Below, in pieces: positions 32,753 through 41,723 of a DNA stretch of 64,000 nucleotides; position 1 is the stretch's first letter; every line of letters starts with the position of its first letter. The notes beneath the pieces were generated by a model, which did no database searches, was not told the origin of the DNA, and saw nothing but the letters and a program-made list of their open reading frames with translations. The DNA is taken from positions 868,001 to 932,000 of the forward strand of contig OZ244951.1 of the NCBI GenBank assembly GCA_965222315.1, in the 5' to 3' direction. The stretch is from JACKII01 sp965222315. Lineage in GTDB: Bacteria > Pseudomonadota > Alphaproteobacteria > Bin95. Both the position numbers and the translations under genes were made by a program.

Positions 32753-33766
32753 TTACTGGTCGTAGCCGACCCGGTCGGTCAGCAACAGGGCTTCGCCGCG
32801 CTTCTCCGAGATGGCTTCAAGGCTAAGATCTTCGACTTTGAAGGTCCCAAGGCTTTTCAGGATATCCGACCAGGGCGTGCCTTCCCGCAGCGGGTATTCG
32901 CCATTGACCTCCGCATACATCCGCTGCGCCTCTTCGCTGGTCAGGTACTCCATCAGCGCCAGCGCCGCATCCTTGTTCGGCGCGTTTGCGCCCAGCGCCA
33001 TGCCGCTGATATTCGCGTGTGCGCCGCGGCCCTGCTGGTTTGGGAACACAACATTGACCGACTCGGCCCAGGCGCGCTGGTCCGGGTTCCCCATCATGGC
33101 GACGTAGTAGTAGCTGTTGCCGAGCGCCACATCGCACTGGCCCTGCCAGATCGCCTTGACCTGCGCCCGGTCATTGCCGGAAGGCTTGCGGGCCAAATTG
33201 TGCTTCAGGCCGGTCAGCCACTCCTCGGTACCCTCGACGCCATGGTGATTGATCATCGCTGCGACCAGGGCGATTTGGTAGGCGTGCTTGCCGGAGCGTG
33301 TGCAGACCCGGCCCTCGAATGCAGGCGTTGCCAGCGCCTCGTAGGTGAGGTTTTCCGGATTCTGGACCCGCTCCTTCGATGCATAGATCACGCGGATACG
33401 GCTGGTCAGGCCGATCCAATGGCCCTCCGGATCGCGGTATTTCGCCGGGATTGCGGCGTCGATCGTCTCGTCCTTTACCGGGGCCGTGATGCCGGATGCC
33501 TTGGCATGGGTGAGGTTGCCGATGTCGGTCGTCAGCAGCACATCCATCGGGCTGAGGCGGCCTTCCTGCTTGGCGCGCTCGATCAGGCCCTTCTTGGCGA
33601 AAACGACGTTAACCTCATGGCCCGTCGCCTCCGTGAATTTCGCAAACAGCGGCTCCACCAGGAAGGGCTGGCGGTAGCTGTAGACATTCACCTCTCCAGC
33701 GTTTGCCGCCGATAGGCCTACCGTGGCAACCGCTGCAGCGGTTACGAGGGTACGGAACATGTTCAT
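32753..33766 (-). CDS. Iron(III) ABC transporter substrate-binding protein (FbpA/FutA-like)
   Basis: The 337-residue protein has a signal peptide (TLVTAAAVATVGLSAANAG) and the type II periplasmic binding fold of ferric-ion-binding proteins, including VNVYSYRQPFLVEPLF near the N-terminus and the iron-ligating tyrosine cluster NSYYYVAMMG. It would bind Fe3+ in the periplasm for an FbpBC-type importer; the permease and ATPase genes are not next to it. A perfect Fur-type palindrome stands 57 nt upstream of the ATG, so iron repression is likely. Confidence 0.93.
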   Translation of the reverse strand: MNMFRTLVTAAAVATVGLSAANAGEVNVYSYRQPFLVEPLFAKFTEATGHEVNVVFAKKGLIERAKQEGRLSPMDVLLTTDIGNLTHAKASGITAPVKDETIDAAIPAKYRDPEGHWIGLTSRIRVIYASKERVQNPENLTYEALATPAFEGRVCTRSGKHAYQIALVAAMINHHGVEGTEEWLTGLKHNLARKPSGNDRAQVKAIWQGQCDVALGNSYYYVAMMGNPDQRAWAESVNVVFPNQQGRGAHANISGMALGANAPNKDAALALMEYLTSEEAQRMYAEVNGEYPLREGTPWSDILKSLGTFKVEDLSLEAISEKRGEALLLTDRVGYDQ

Positions 33767-33823
33767 CTAGGGTCTCCATTTACGGGGTAAGTTGCGCAAA
33801 CTTGATATGGCGACATTATTGAT

Positions 33824-33842
33824 ATTGATAATCATTATCAAT
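33824..33842. promoter_or_regulatory. Fur box
   Basis: ATTGATAATCATTATCAAT is a perfect 9-1-9 inverted repeat close to the Fur consensus GATAATGATAATCATTATC. It lies 57 nt before the ferric-binding protein gene, in promoter range. The rest of 33767-34024 shows nothing convincing. Confidence 0.85.
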
Positions 33843-34024
33843 TGCATCTATGCTTGTGCGACAATCTGACGAAATGGAAGCGAGCGATGACGATAGAACG
33901 ATGTATTGGGATGGCGCATTTCCTAAAGGTGTTCAGACAATATTCCCCCTCGGATGCAAGGGCTGATGGCCGTCTGCATGGCTACGATCAGAGCAGAGAT
34001 CCGCAGGGCGGAAACTGCGACAGA

Positions 34025-34612
34025 TCAAACGCGGAGAATATGGAGCCTGGCTGCGCCATAGGTCCGTTCGTCCACTAGGGTCATGGCCGTGGGTGTCTCC
34101 AACTGTTCTCTTGCCCCGGTCTCGGCACATACGATGCTGCCGGCCACAATCGCGCCGGTGCGCAGCATGGCCTCGAGAATAGGGGCGGTCAGCCCTTCTT
34201 CGTAGGGCGGGTCAAGGAAAACAACCTGGAACGGGCCGCCGCTGACGGCTCCCGGAAGGTTCATTGCCAGGAACGTACAGCGTGCTTCCAGCCCCAGTTT
34301 GGCGGCATTCAGACGGGCGAGGTCGAGTGTCTTGTGATTCCGGTCGACCAATACGGCGCTCCCAGCGCCTCTGGACAAGGCCTCCAACGCCAGCGCGCCG
34401 GTACCGCAACAGAGGTCAGCCACCCGCGCGCCGGCGAGGATGTTGCCGCCATCCGGGCCATAGCCGCCATGCAGCAGCAGGTTGAACAGCGCTTCCCGCG
34501 TGCGGGCGGCCGTCGGGCGCACGTCGCGCCCTGGCGGCGTTTCGATGGACCGACCGCGGAGCGAGCCGCCCAGGATGCGGACCTGCTGTGGCCGCTGCTG
34601 TCGTCTTGCCAA
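34025..34612 (-). CDS. rsmD: 16S rRNA (guanine(966)-N2)-methyltransferase
   Basis: This 195-residue SAM-dependent methyltransferase has the RsmD pattern: RILGGSLRGRSIETP at the start, RPTAARTREALFNLL, the SAM motif VADLCCGTGALALEALSRGA and the catalytic DPPY (FLDPPYEEG). RsmD methylates G966 in the small-subunit rRNA during 30S assembly. Length is close to normal. The VOC gene ends 4 nt upstream on the same strand, so the two may share a transcript. Confidence 0.95.
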   Translation of the reverse strand: MARRQQRPQQVRILGGSLRGRSIETPPGRDVRPTAARTREALFNLLLHGGYGPDGGNILAGARVADLCCGTGALALEALSRGAGSAVLVDRNHKTLDLARLNAAKLGLEARCTFLAMNLPGAVSGGPFQVVFLDPPYEEGLTAPILEAMLRTGAIVAGSIVCAETGAREQLETPTAMTLVDERTYGAARLHILRV

Positions 34613-34616
34613 GGCT

Positions 34617-35489
34617 CTACTGCCGGATCCAGCCGGCGCCCCAGAGGTTCACCGTGCGCTCCGTATGCGGCCAGGAGCGGGGGCCGAGTTCGCGGGGCAG
34701 GTGCTCCAGTTCGGCGGAAAGCTCGATCCGGTCGCCGTTCGGATCGTCGATCATAAAGAACAGGTTGTTGCCGGGCCCGTGCCGCCCCGGTCCCCAGGCA
34801 ATCGGGATTTCCAGATTGGCGAGGTGGTCGGCCCAATCCCGGAAATCCATCCAGCCGCTGGTCTCATAGGCATGATGGTCGGCCCGCGCATGGCTCGCCT
34901 GGAAAGCCGCAAAGCTGTGGTGCTCCGGATCGGTGCGCCAGAAGGCGACGCGCTTGGTGCTGTCATCGTCCTCGTCCAGCAAGACATAGTCGGAGGGCAC
35001 GAAGCCCAGGCCCTTCTCGTAGAATGCGATCATCGGGGCGAGCTTCGGCGTCGCGACTACCACATGCTGAAGGCGGGCGGTGTAGGCGCGGGCCGGGATG
35101 GCGTTGGCGGCCTTGGGCGAGGGCAGGCCGGGCTTCGGCAGGCCGAACACGTTCAGCCAGCCATCCGGGTCACGCACGGCGACGGCGTCCTCCCTGAAGG
35201 CGGCGGCGGGGGAGGGTTCGGTCGCGAGGCCCTGCGCCGCAACATAGGTCTTCACGTCCGCCAACTGCCGCTCATCCTGGAGGCGGTAGGCGTGATAGGT
35301 GCGGCCACCATTCTGGCCGGCACCGACCACCAGGCGGCGGTCCGGCGCTTGCAGCAGGAAATCTTCGCCGAAGCCGTTGACCTCGTACCCCAGCGCGCGG
35401 GCGTAGAAATCGGCCAACGCCTTGGGATCGGCGCTTTCAAGGCGCAGGTGGTCCAGTTGGGCGGGCCAGATGGGGGAGGTGGGTTGCAT
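34617..35489 (-). CDS. VOC family (extradiol dioxygenase-like) protein
   Basis: A 290-residue protein with two glyoxalase/bleomycin-resistance (VOC) domains. It has LDHLRLESADPKALADFY at about residue 10, a second LQHVVVATPKLAPMIAFYEKG at about 135, and likely metal ligands His in LQHV, His in DHHAYET and Glu in RIELSAE. The order resembles catechol 2,3-dioxygenase-type enzymes. ATG 35489 (MQPTSPIWPAQ) is used; a 13-residue longer form is open. It is divergent from the TauD-like gene, and an aromatic-ring cleavage role is possible. Confidence 0.82.
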   Translation of the reverse strand: MQPTSPIWPAQLDHLRLESADPKALADFYARALGYEVNGFGEDFLLQAPDRRLVVGAGQNGGRTYHAYRLQDERQLADVKTYVAAQGLATEPSPAAAFREDAVAVRDPDGWLNVFGLPKPGLPSPKAANAIPARAYTARLQHVVVATPKLAPMIAFYEKGLGFVPSDYVLLDEDDDSTKRVAFWRTDPEHHSFAAFQASHARADHHAYETSGWMDFRDWADHLANLEIPIAWGPGRHGPGNNLFFMIDDPNGDRIELSAELEHLPRELGPRSWPHTERTVNLWGAGWIRQ

Positions 35490-35632
35490 GGGGCGGCTCT
35501 CTGCTAGGCTGGGCGCTGAACGCCACAAAAAACCTGAACCCGCCAGAAAGCAAGAGGGGTGCGCGCGTCAGAACCAGCATTCCGGCGGCGGGCATTTGGC
35601 GTTAAGCTATCGTCAAATCGGAGGATACACCC

Positions 35633-36508
35633 ATGGAAACCATTCCAATCGGTCCCGGCTTCGGCGCGGAAATTCGCGGAGTCTCCCTGCTCGACGCTGC
35701 CAGTGACCAGGACGCATTTGCCTATGTCGAGGCGGCGTTCGAAGAGCATTCGGTTCTGCTGTTCCGCGACCAGGAGATCACGGACGCGACCCAGATCGCC
35801 TTTTCCCGCGGCTTCGGCCCGTTGGAGCGCGGCAAGGTCGGTTCGCGCAGCGCAGGCAGCTTTCTGGGCGTCATCAGCAATATCGCGGACGATGGCTCCC
35901 TGTTGCCGCCCGCCGACAATTCCTGGCTGGTGGCCGCCGCGAACCAGCTTTGGCACGCCGACAGCACATTCCTGGCCAAGCCGGCGAAGGCGTCGGTGCT
36001 TTCTGCCCGCGTGGTGCCGGGGCAGGGCGGCGAGACGGAGTTCTGCTCCACCCGCCTGGCCTGGGAGCGGTTGTCGCCGGAGAAACAGGCGCAGGTGCGC
36101 GATCTGGTGGTCGAGCATGCCTATTTCCACTCCCGTGACCGGATCGACCCGACCCTGATGACGCCGGAGCAGCGCGCGGCCATGCCAGCCGTCAACTGGC
36201 GCATGACCTGGCTCAATCCGAGGAACAACCGGCGCTCACTCTATATCGCCAGCCATTGCGGGCGTATCCAGGGGATGCCGGTCGATGAGGCGGTGGCGCT
36301 GCTGGATGAATTGCGGGAAGGGGCGCATGCGGAGGGGCGGACCTACCTGCACCAATGGCGCGAGGGCGACGTGATCATGTGGGACAACCGCGCCGCCATG
36401 CACCGCGGCCGCCCCTGGCCGCCGGAAACACGCCGCAAGATGGTGCGCACCACGATCAAGGCGACGGAGGCCGACGGCCTCGCCAGCGTGCGCCCACCGG
36501 CGGAGTAG
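35633..36508 (+). CDS. TauD/TfdA family 2-oxoglutarate-dependent dioxygenase
   Basis: The 291-residue protein shows the iron triad of the TauD family: LWHADSTF (HxD, about residues 106-112), MHRGRPW (distal His, about 245), and the 2-oxoglutarate arginine in RRKMVRTTI. Such enzymes hydroxylate small acids with Fe(II), 2-oxoglutarate and O2. GGAGGA precedes the ATG. A second TauD-like gene is at 56724. The F420-type oxidoreductase follows 6 nt later in the same direction. Confidence 0.9.
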   Translation: METIPIGPGFGAEIRGVSLLDAASDQDAFAYVEAAFEEHSVLLFRDQEITDATQIAFSRGFGPLERGKVGSRSAGSFLGVISNIADDGSLLPPADNSWLVAAANQLWHADSTFLAKPAKASVLSARVVPGQGGETEFCSTRLAWERLSPEKQAQVRDLVVEHAYFHSRDRIDPTLMTPEQRAAMPAVNWRMTWLNPRNNRRSLYIASHCGRIQGMPVDEAVALLDELREGAHAEGRTYLHQWREGDVIMWDNRAAMHRGRPWPPETRRKMVRTTIKATEADGLASVRPPAE

Positions 36509-36514
36509 CAGCGC

Positions 36515-36964
36515 ATGGCCGATGAGGCCGCCGCCCAGAGCTGGCTCGCGGTGCAGCGGGTGGCCCGGCTGGCTACAGCGGATGCGGACGGCGCACCGCA
36601 CGTGGTGCCGGTGTGCTTCGCCTTGAGCGAGGATGGCAGCGGGTCGCTCTACATCACGGTCGATGAAAAGCCGAAGGACACCGCGCGGCCGTTGAAGCGC
36701 ATCCGCAACATCCAGGCCAATCCGCAGGTGGCGCTGGTCGCCGATCATTACGCCGAGGACTGGTCGCAGCTTGGCTGGGCCATGGTGTGGGGCCGGGCCG
36801 AGGTTCTGGAGCCCGCCCTTGGTGAATCAGAACTGGGCGAGCACGCGGCGGCGCAGGCGCTGCTACGGGCCAAGTATCCGCAATACCGGCAGATGGCATT
36901 AGAAAACCTGCCGGTGATCGCGGTGCGGGTGGAGCGGCTGACCTGGTGGGGCGTGCTTTCCTAA
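36515..36964 (+). CDS. PPOX-class F420-dependent oxidoreductase, Rv0121-like
   Basis: The 149-residue protein has the split-barrel flavin/F420-binding fold: VARLATADADGAPHVVPVCF, then KRIRNIQANPQVALVADHY and WAMVWGRAEVL. It fits the TIGR03668-type PPOX F420-dependent enzymes known mainly from actinobacteria. Its stop codon overlaps, tail to tail, the last bases of the quinone oxidoreductase gene, after which comes the FO synthase gene. This neighbourhood supports an F420 cofactor. The substrate is unknown. Confidence 0.85.
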   Translation: MADEAAAQSWLAVQRVARLATADADGAPHVVPVCFALSEDGSGSLYITVDEKPKDTARPLKRIRNIQANPQVALVADHYAEDWSQLGWAMVWGRAEVLEPALGESELGEHAAAQALLRAKYPQYRQMALENLPVIAVRVERLTWWGVLS

Positions 36965-37947
36965 ACCACACCCTCCAGCACGATCTTGCCGAAGTGCTGG
37001 TTCGCTTTCATGTGGGCGAGGGCTTCCGTTACCTTTTCAAAAGGGTAGACGCTGTCGATGGGGATGCGCAGTTCGCCTTTGCCAACCGCTTCGCCCAAAT
37101 CTTCCCGCATCAGCCGGGCGATCTCCCGCACTTCGGAGATGGAGCGGGTGCGGAAGGTGACGCCGATATAGTCGATGCGGCGTGCGGCGTGGAGGTCGAA
37201 GTTGAACTCGCCGGTAGCACCGCCAAGGCGACCCACATTGACGATGCGGCCCAGAACCTTGGTGCAACGCAGCGCGTCGTTCACGGTGTAGCCGGAGACG
37301 TTGTCGACGATCAGGTCGACGCCGTCGCCATTGGTGGCTTCCAGTACCTGGTCGGCCCATTTCGGGTCCCGGCTGTCCACGGCGAGGTCGGCGCCGAAAT
37401 CCTTCAGTTTCGCCCGCCGTTCGGCATTGGTGGAGGTGCCGATGACGAGGCCCGCGCCCTTGTTCTTCGCAATCTGCATCGCCATCAGGCCGACGCCGGA
37501 GGACGCACCCTGCACCAACACCGCTTCGCCCGCCTTCATCCGGCCGGCGGTGACAACGGCATTGTGCATGGTGTTGAGCGCGGTGCTGAGGGTTGCAGCC
37601 TCGTTCCAGGAGACGTTGGCGTCCGGAATCTTGCTCGCCCGGCCCCAGTCGGCGACGGCGTATTCGGCCCAGCCTTGGGCGCCACCGCACATGACCCGGT
37701 CGCCGACCTGCAGGCCGCTTTCGGCTTTTGCCTCGGCACCCAGTTCGGCAACCTCACCGGCGAATTCCAGGCCGACAATGGTGCCGGGTCCGCCCGCGCT
37801 GCCATGGACCATGCCGGAGGCGACCATCATGTCGGCCCGGTTCAGTCCACAGGCGCGGACGCGCACCAACACTTCGTTCGGTTTCGGCGTGGGCGGGGGG
37901 ACGTCCTGAACTTGGACGCCATTTTCGGCGACGACAACGGCTTTCAT
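36961..37947 (-). CDS. NADPH:quinone oxidoreductase family (zinc-independent MDR)
   Basis: The 328-residue protein is a medium-chain dehydrogenase/reductase: MKAVVVAENGVQVQDVPPP, NRADMMVASG, the cofactor motif GASSGVGLMAMQIAK and the C-terminal VTEALAHMKANQHFGKIVL. It lacks the structural-zinc cysteines of alcohol dehydrogenases, which places it with quinone oxidoreductases. The start at 37947 is chosen because the domain begins there; an upstream open frame runs into the FO synthase gene. It is on the same strand, 40 nt after that gene. Confidence 0.9.
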   Translation of the reverse strand: MKAVVVAENGVQVQDVPPPTPKPNEVLVRVRACGLNRADMMVASGMVHGSAGGPGTIVGLEFAGEVAELGAEAKAESGLQVGDRVMCGGAQGWAEYAVADWGRASKIPDANVSWNEAATLSTALNTMHNAVVTAGRMKAGEAVLVQGASSGVGLMAMQIAKNKGAGLVIGTSTNAERRAKLKDFGADLAVDSRDPKWADQVLEATNGDGVDLIVDNVSGYTVNDALRCTKVLGRIVNVGRLGGATGEFNFDLHAARRIDYIGVTFRTRSISEVREIARLMREDLGEAVGKGELRIPIDSVYPFEKVTEALAHMKANQHFGKIVLEGVV

Positions 37948-37987
37948 GGGGCAATCCTTGCTTGCAGGTAGCTTTTGCCGGTTGTTT

Positions 37988-40450
37988 TTAGGCTGAAATG
38001 CCGGGCCGCACCAACACGCGCTTTTCGCCGTTGGCGGCTTCCTCCCGCATGTAGTCGCGGGCCAGCGGGTTGACCACATCGGCCAAAGGCGCGGCCTGCT
38101 TCGAGCGCCGCACCTGGGTCTCCGGCGGGGTGCCGTAGTCGGTGGTGCGTTGCACGGGTGCGCGGCCCGCGCCGCGGATCACGAGTTCCATCAGGCTGGG
38201 CGGCCATTCCTCGCCATGGGTGGCCCCCGCGGCGCGGGTGATGCTCTCGTTCATCAGGGTGCCGCCCAGATCGTTCACACCGGCATTCAGGGCGGCAGCG
38301 ACGCCTTGCTCGCCCATCTTGACCCAGCTTGTCTGGATGCTCTCGAACTCCGGATACAGCGCCAGGCGGGCGACGGCGTGCATTAGCACGGCTTCCCGGA
38401 AAGTCGGGCCGGGACGCGCCAGACCCTTGAGGAATAGGGGGGCTTCGTGCGCGACGAAGGGCAGGGGCACGAACTCGGTAAAGCCGCCTGTCTCCGCCTG
38501 CAAATCTTTAAGACGCAGCAAATGCCGCGCCCAATGCTCCGGCCGCTCCACATGGCCATACATGATGGTCGCCGTGGTCTTGAAGCCAACCTCATGCGCC
38601 GCCCGCATCCCGTCCAGCCACAACTGGGTCGTCAGCTTGTCCGGGCAGAGGATGTTGCGCACCTCATCATCCAGCAGTTCCGCCGCCGTTCCGGGCAGGG
38701 TGTCGAGCCCCGCTTCCTTCAGGTCGTATAGATAGTCCTTCAGCGGCCGGCCCAGCGTCTCCGCGCCTTGGAATACCTCCAGCGGTGAGAAGGCGTGCAC
38801 ATGCATGTGCGGTTGGGCTTCCTTCACCGCGCGGCAGATGTCCAGGTAGGTCTGGCCGGTATAGGCGGGATGGATGCCGCCCTGCATGCAGACCTCGGTC
38901 GCGCCGCGGTCCCAGGCTTCGCTCACCCGGCGCTTGATCTCGTCCAGGGGCACGACATAGGGGTCGCCGCGCAGGTTCTCCGTCAGCTTGCCCTTGGAGA
39001 AGGCGCAGAACTGGCATTTGAAGTAGCAGACATTGGTGTAGTTGATGTTGCGGTTAACGACGTAGGTGACCTCGTCGCCTTTCACCTGCCGCCGCAGCTT
39101 GTCCGCCGCTTGCGCCACTGCGCCGAAGTCCGGGCCGCGGGCCTGGAACAGGGTGACGATTTCGGCTTCGGAAAGGCTCTCGCCACGGAAAGGCTTTTCC
39201 AGGATGGCGGCGATGGAGGGGGAGGCTGTCTGCTTCTCCTCCAGCCAGCGCAGGTCGGCTTCCGGCGGCTCGGTCGGCGCGCCGGTGGACCAGTCGTCGA
39301 TCCGGGCATAGCCGTCGGCGTCAATCGCATGCAGCACCTTGGTCAGCAGCTTGCGGTCGACCCATTCCTCCGCCCGCTGGGCGTAGCGGGGATAGACGGT
39401 CAGCCGCTCCACCAGATGCTTGCCGCAAGCCGCAGTGTCGGCGGCGAGCTTGTCCAGGTGCGGCCACGGAGCTTCCGGATTGACGAAGTCCGGCGTCAGG
39501 GGCGAGACACCGCCCCAGTCGTTAATTCCCGCGTCCACAATTGGCTGCAGGCCGTCCGGCGAGAGGTTCGGCGGGGCCTGTACGCTCATCTCCGGGCCGA
39601 AGATCAGGCGCGCAACCGCGATGGTCCACAGCAACTCCTCCAGCGGCGGGTCCGGCGCGTCATGCATCTTGGTGTCCGGCTTCGCCCGGAAATTCTGGAT
39701 GATGATTTCCTGGATGTGGCCGAATTCATCATGGATATCGCGGATGGCGAGCAGGGATTCGATGCGTTCGGCCCGTGTCTCGCCGATGCCAATCAGAATG
39801 CCGGTGGTGAAGGGCACCTTGGCCTCACCGGCGGCGCGCAAGGTGGCGATGCGGGCGGCGGGCGTCTTGTCGGGCGAGCCATAGTGCGGCATGCCCTTCT
39901 CCGTCAGCCGCTCCGACAGGCTTTCCACCATGATGCCCATGCTGGCCGAGACTTCGCGCAGGCTCACGATCTGCTCTGCCGTCATCACGCCGGGGTTCAG
40001 GTGCGGGATCAGGCCGGTTTCGGTTAGCACCGCCTCCGCACACGCCCGCAGGTAGTCGAGCGTCGAGGCATAGCCCATACGCTCCAGTTCCTCGCGGGCG
40101 AGGTTGTAGCGCGCTTCCGGTTGATCACCGAGGGTGAAGAGCGCTTCCTTGCAGCCCATCTCCGCCCCCTGGCGGGCGACTTCCAGCACCTGTTCGATGG
40201 TCATGAAGGCCTGGGTCAGGTTGCGGGGGGCCTGGGCGAATGTGCAGTAGTGGCAGACATCCCGGCAGAGGTGGGTCAGCGGAATGAACACTTTGCGAGA
40301 ATAAGTGACAAGCGGCCCGAAGCCCTCATCGCGCAGATGGGCAGCCGCCTCTGTCAGTAGGGGCAGGTCATCGCATTCGGCAAGGCTCAAGGCCTGGCTG
40401 GCGTTCAGGCGCTCGCCACGGCGCACGGCCGCCACGGTCTCGTTGAACAT
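37988..40450 (-). CDS. fbiC: Bifunctional FO synthase (CofG-CofH fusion)
   Basis: This 820-residue protein joins two radical-SAM domains. The N-terminal CofG part has CRDVCHYCTFAQAP (cluster cysteines CxxxCxxC); the C-terminal CofH part, from about residue 460, has NVCYFKCQFCAFSKGK (again CxxxCxxC) and GGIHPAYTG. Together they make FO, the deazaflavin chromophore of F420, from 5-amino-6-ribitylaminouracil and tyrosine. The fused form is typical of actinobacteria. The gene stands between the quinone oxidoreductase and the MscS-like channel. cofC, cofD and cofE are not in the window, so the rest of the pathway must lie elsewhere. Confidence 0.96.
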   Translation of the reverse strand: MFNETVAAVRRGERLNASQALSLAECDDLPLLTEAAAHLRDEGFGPLVTYSRKVFIPLTHLCRDVCHYCTFAQAPRNLTQAFMTIEQVLEVARQGAEMGCKEALFTLGDQPEARYNLAREELERMGYASTLDYLRACAEAVLTETGLIPHLNPGVMTAEQIVSLREVSASMGIMVESLSERLTEKGMPHYGSPDKTPAARIATLRAAGEAKVPFTTGILIGIGETRAERIESLLAIRDIHDEFGHIQEIIIQNFRAKPDTKMHDAPDPPLEELLWTIAVARLIFGPEMSVQAPPNLSPDGLQPIVDAGINDWGGVSPLTPDFVNPEAPWPHLDKLAADTAACGKHLVERLTVYPRYAQRAEEWVDRKLLTKVLHAIDADGYARIDDWSTGAPTEPPEADLRWLEEKQTASPSIAAILEKPFRGESLSEAEIVTLFQARGPDFGAVAQAADKLRRQVKGDEVTYVVNRNINYTNVCYFKCQFCAFSKGKLTENLRGDPYVVPLDEIKRRVSEAWDRGATEVCMQGGIHPAYTGQTYLDICRAVKEAQPHMHVHAFSPLEVFQGAETLGRPLKDYLYDLKEAGLDTLPGTAAELLDDEVRNILCPDKLTTQLWLDGMRAAHEVGFKTTATIMYGHVERPEHWARHLLRLKDLQAETGGFTEFVPLPFVAHEAPLFLKGLARPGPTFREAVLMHAVARLALYPEFESIQTSWVKMGEQGVAAALNAGVNDLGGTLMNESITRAAGATHGEEWPPSLMELVIRGAGRAPVQRTTDYGTPPETQVRRSKQAAPLADVVNPLARDYMREEAANGEKRVLVRPGISA

Positions 40451-40725
40451 GGACGTATTCCACGGGCGTTGGGTACGAGCGCCTCGCGCTCTATTCTTCG
40501 GTTGCGGGCAAAAGGGTCCATGGGGGACCGCCCGCCCCGGCGCCTCCCGGGGGCCGCATCGCGGCGCTTGATGAAACCATAGTGCCGTGCATGGCTCCCG
40601 GCGTCAAATCCCAAGCTGGCATCGGCCACTGCGGCGAGGGGGGAACCATTAGCCATTCCGCTGCGTGGTTTGATAGGCTGGCGGGCGTGGACGGCAATTG
40701 TGGAGCGGTGCAGGAGATTTTCCGG

Positions 40726-41646
40726 GTGGAACAATCGTTACTAACCCTCGGCTTTGAAACGGCGGAGCGCTATTGGCAGGCGCTGGGGACGGCAAGCCCG
40801 CGCATCGCCGGTGCTTTGCTGGCCCTCGTGCTGACCTGGGGCCTGGCGCGCGTCGCGTCCTACGCCATCGGCCGCACCGGCCCCCGCGTCTTCCGTCGCT
40901 CGGCGCTGGTCGAGGTGCTCCAGATGCTCAGCGGGGCCGCGATCTGGGTCGGCGGCATTCTGATCGCCGCCACCATCGTCTTTCCCTCGGTCAGGCCGGA
41001 GGACCTGCTGGCCGCGCTTGGCCTCGGCTCGGTCGCAATCGGCTTTGCCTTCAAGGACATTTTCGAGAACTTCTTCGCTGGCATCCTGATCCTGTTCCGT
41101 GAGCCGTTCCGCATCGGCGACCACATTAATTGCGACGACGTGGAGGGCGCGGTCGAGCGGATCGAAGTGCGGGAGACGCGGGTGCGCCGCACCGACGGCC
41201 AGCTGATCGTCGTGCCCAATTCCTCGATTTTCAAGAAGCCGGTGACGGTGCGCACCAATCAGGAATACCGGCGCACGTCTCTCATCTGCGGCGTCGACTA
41301 CGAGGCGGATGCCGACCGGGCGCGGGAAGTCATCCTGGAGGCCGTGCGCCATGTGGACAGCGTGCGCGACGACGTGCGCGACGTGCAGGTGTTCGCCTGC
41401 GCTTTCGGTGCGTCCTCCATCGATTTCGAGGTGGCGTGGTGGACCGGCTCGCTGCCGGTTGATATCCGCGCCTCCCGAGACGAGGTGGTGCGGGCTGTTA
41501 AGCGCGCGCTCGACCGCGAGGGCATTACCATCCCGTACCCGCAGCGCACCGTCACGTTTCGCACGCCCATTCCGTCTGCCGAAGACGTCGATGAACGCGC
41601 CGACGCGGGGGAGAGCAACGGGGACGGCGCGCGGCACGGTACCTGA
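40726..41646 (+). CDS. MscS-family mechanosensitive ion channel
   Basis: The product is a small MscS-type channel with three membrane segments (for example RIAGALLALVLTWGLARV and MLSGAAIWVGGILIAATIV), the pore-helix/beta-domain signature AFKDIFENFFAGILILF, and a cytosolic part with REPFRIGDHI and VVPNSSIF. GTG 40726 is chosen because CAGGAG stands 10 nt before it and gives 306 residues, normal for the family. GTG 40687 or ATG 40582 would add a non-conserved tail. It is divergent from the FO synthase gene. Confidence 0.85.
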   Translation: MEQSLLTLGFETAERYWQALGTASPRIAGALLALVLTWGLARVASYAIGRTGPRVFRRSALVEVLQMLSGAAIWVGGILIAATIVFPSVRPEDLLAALGLGSVAIGFAFKDIFENFFAGILILFREPFRIGDHINCDDVEGAVERIEVRETRVRRTDGQLIVVPNSSIFKKPVTVRTNQEYRRTSLICGVDYEADADRAREVILEAVRHVDSVRDDVRDVQVFACAFGASSIDFEVAWWTGSLPVDIRASRDEVVRAVKRALDREGITIPYPQRTVTFRTPIPSAEDVDERADAGESNGDGARHGT

Positions 41647-41723
41647 CAAGAGGCGTGACAAGCGCGGGCCGCCGCCGCAGACTGCCGGAAAACACCGACC
41701 GTTAGCGAACCGGAAGCGCGCAA

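Noticed and set aside
33842..34078. Small plus-strand frame between the Fur box and rsmD
   Set aside because: It overlaps the Fur box and the end of rsmD and has no ribosome site or recognisable sequence.
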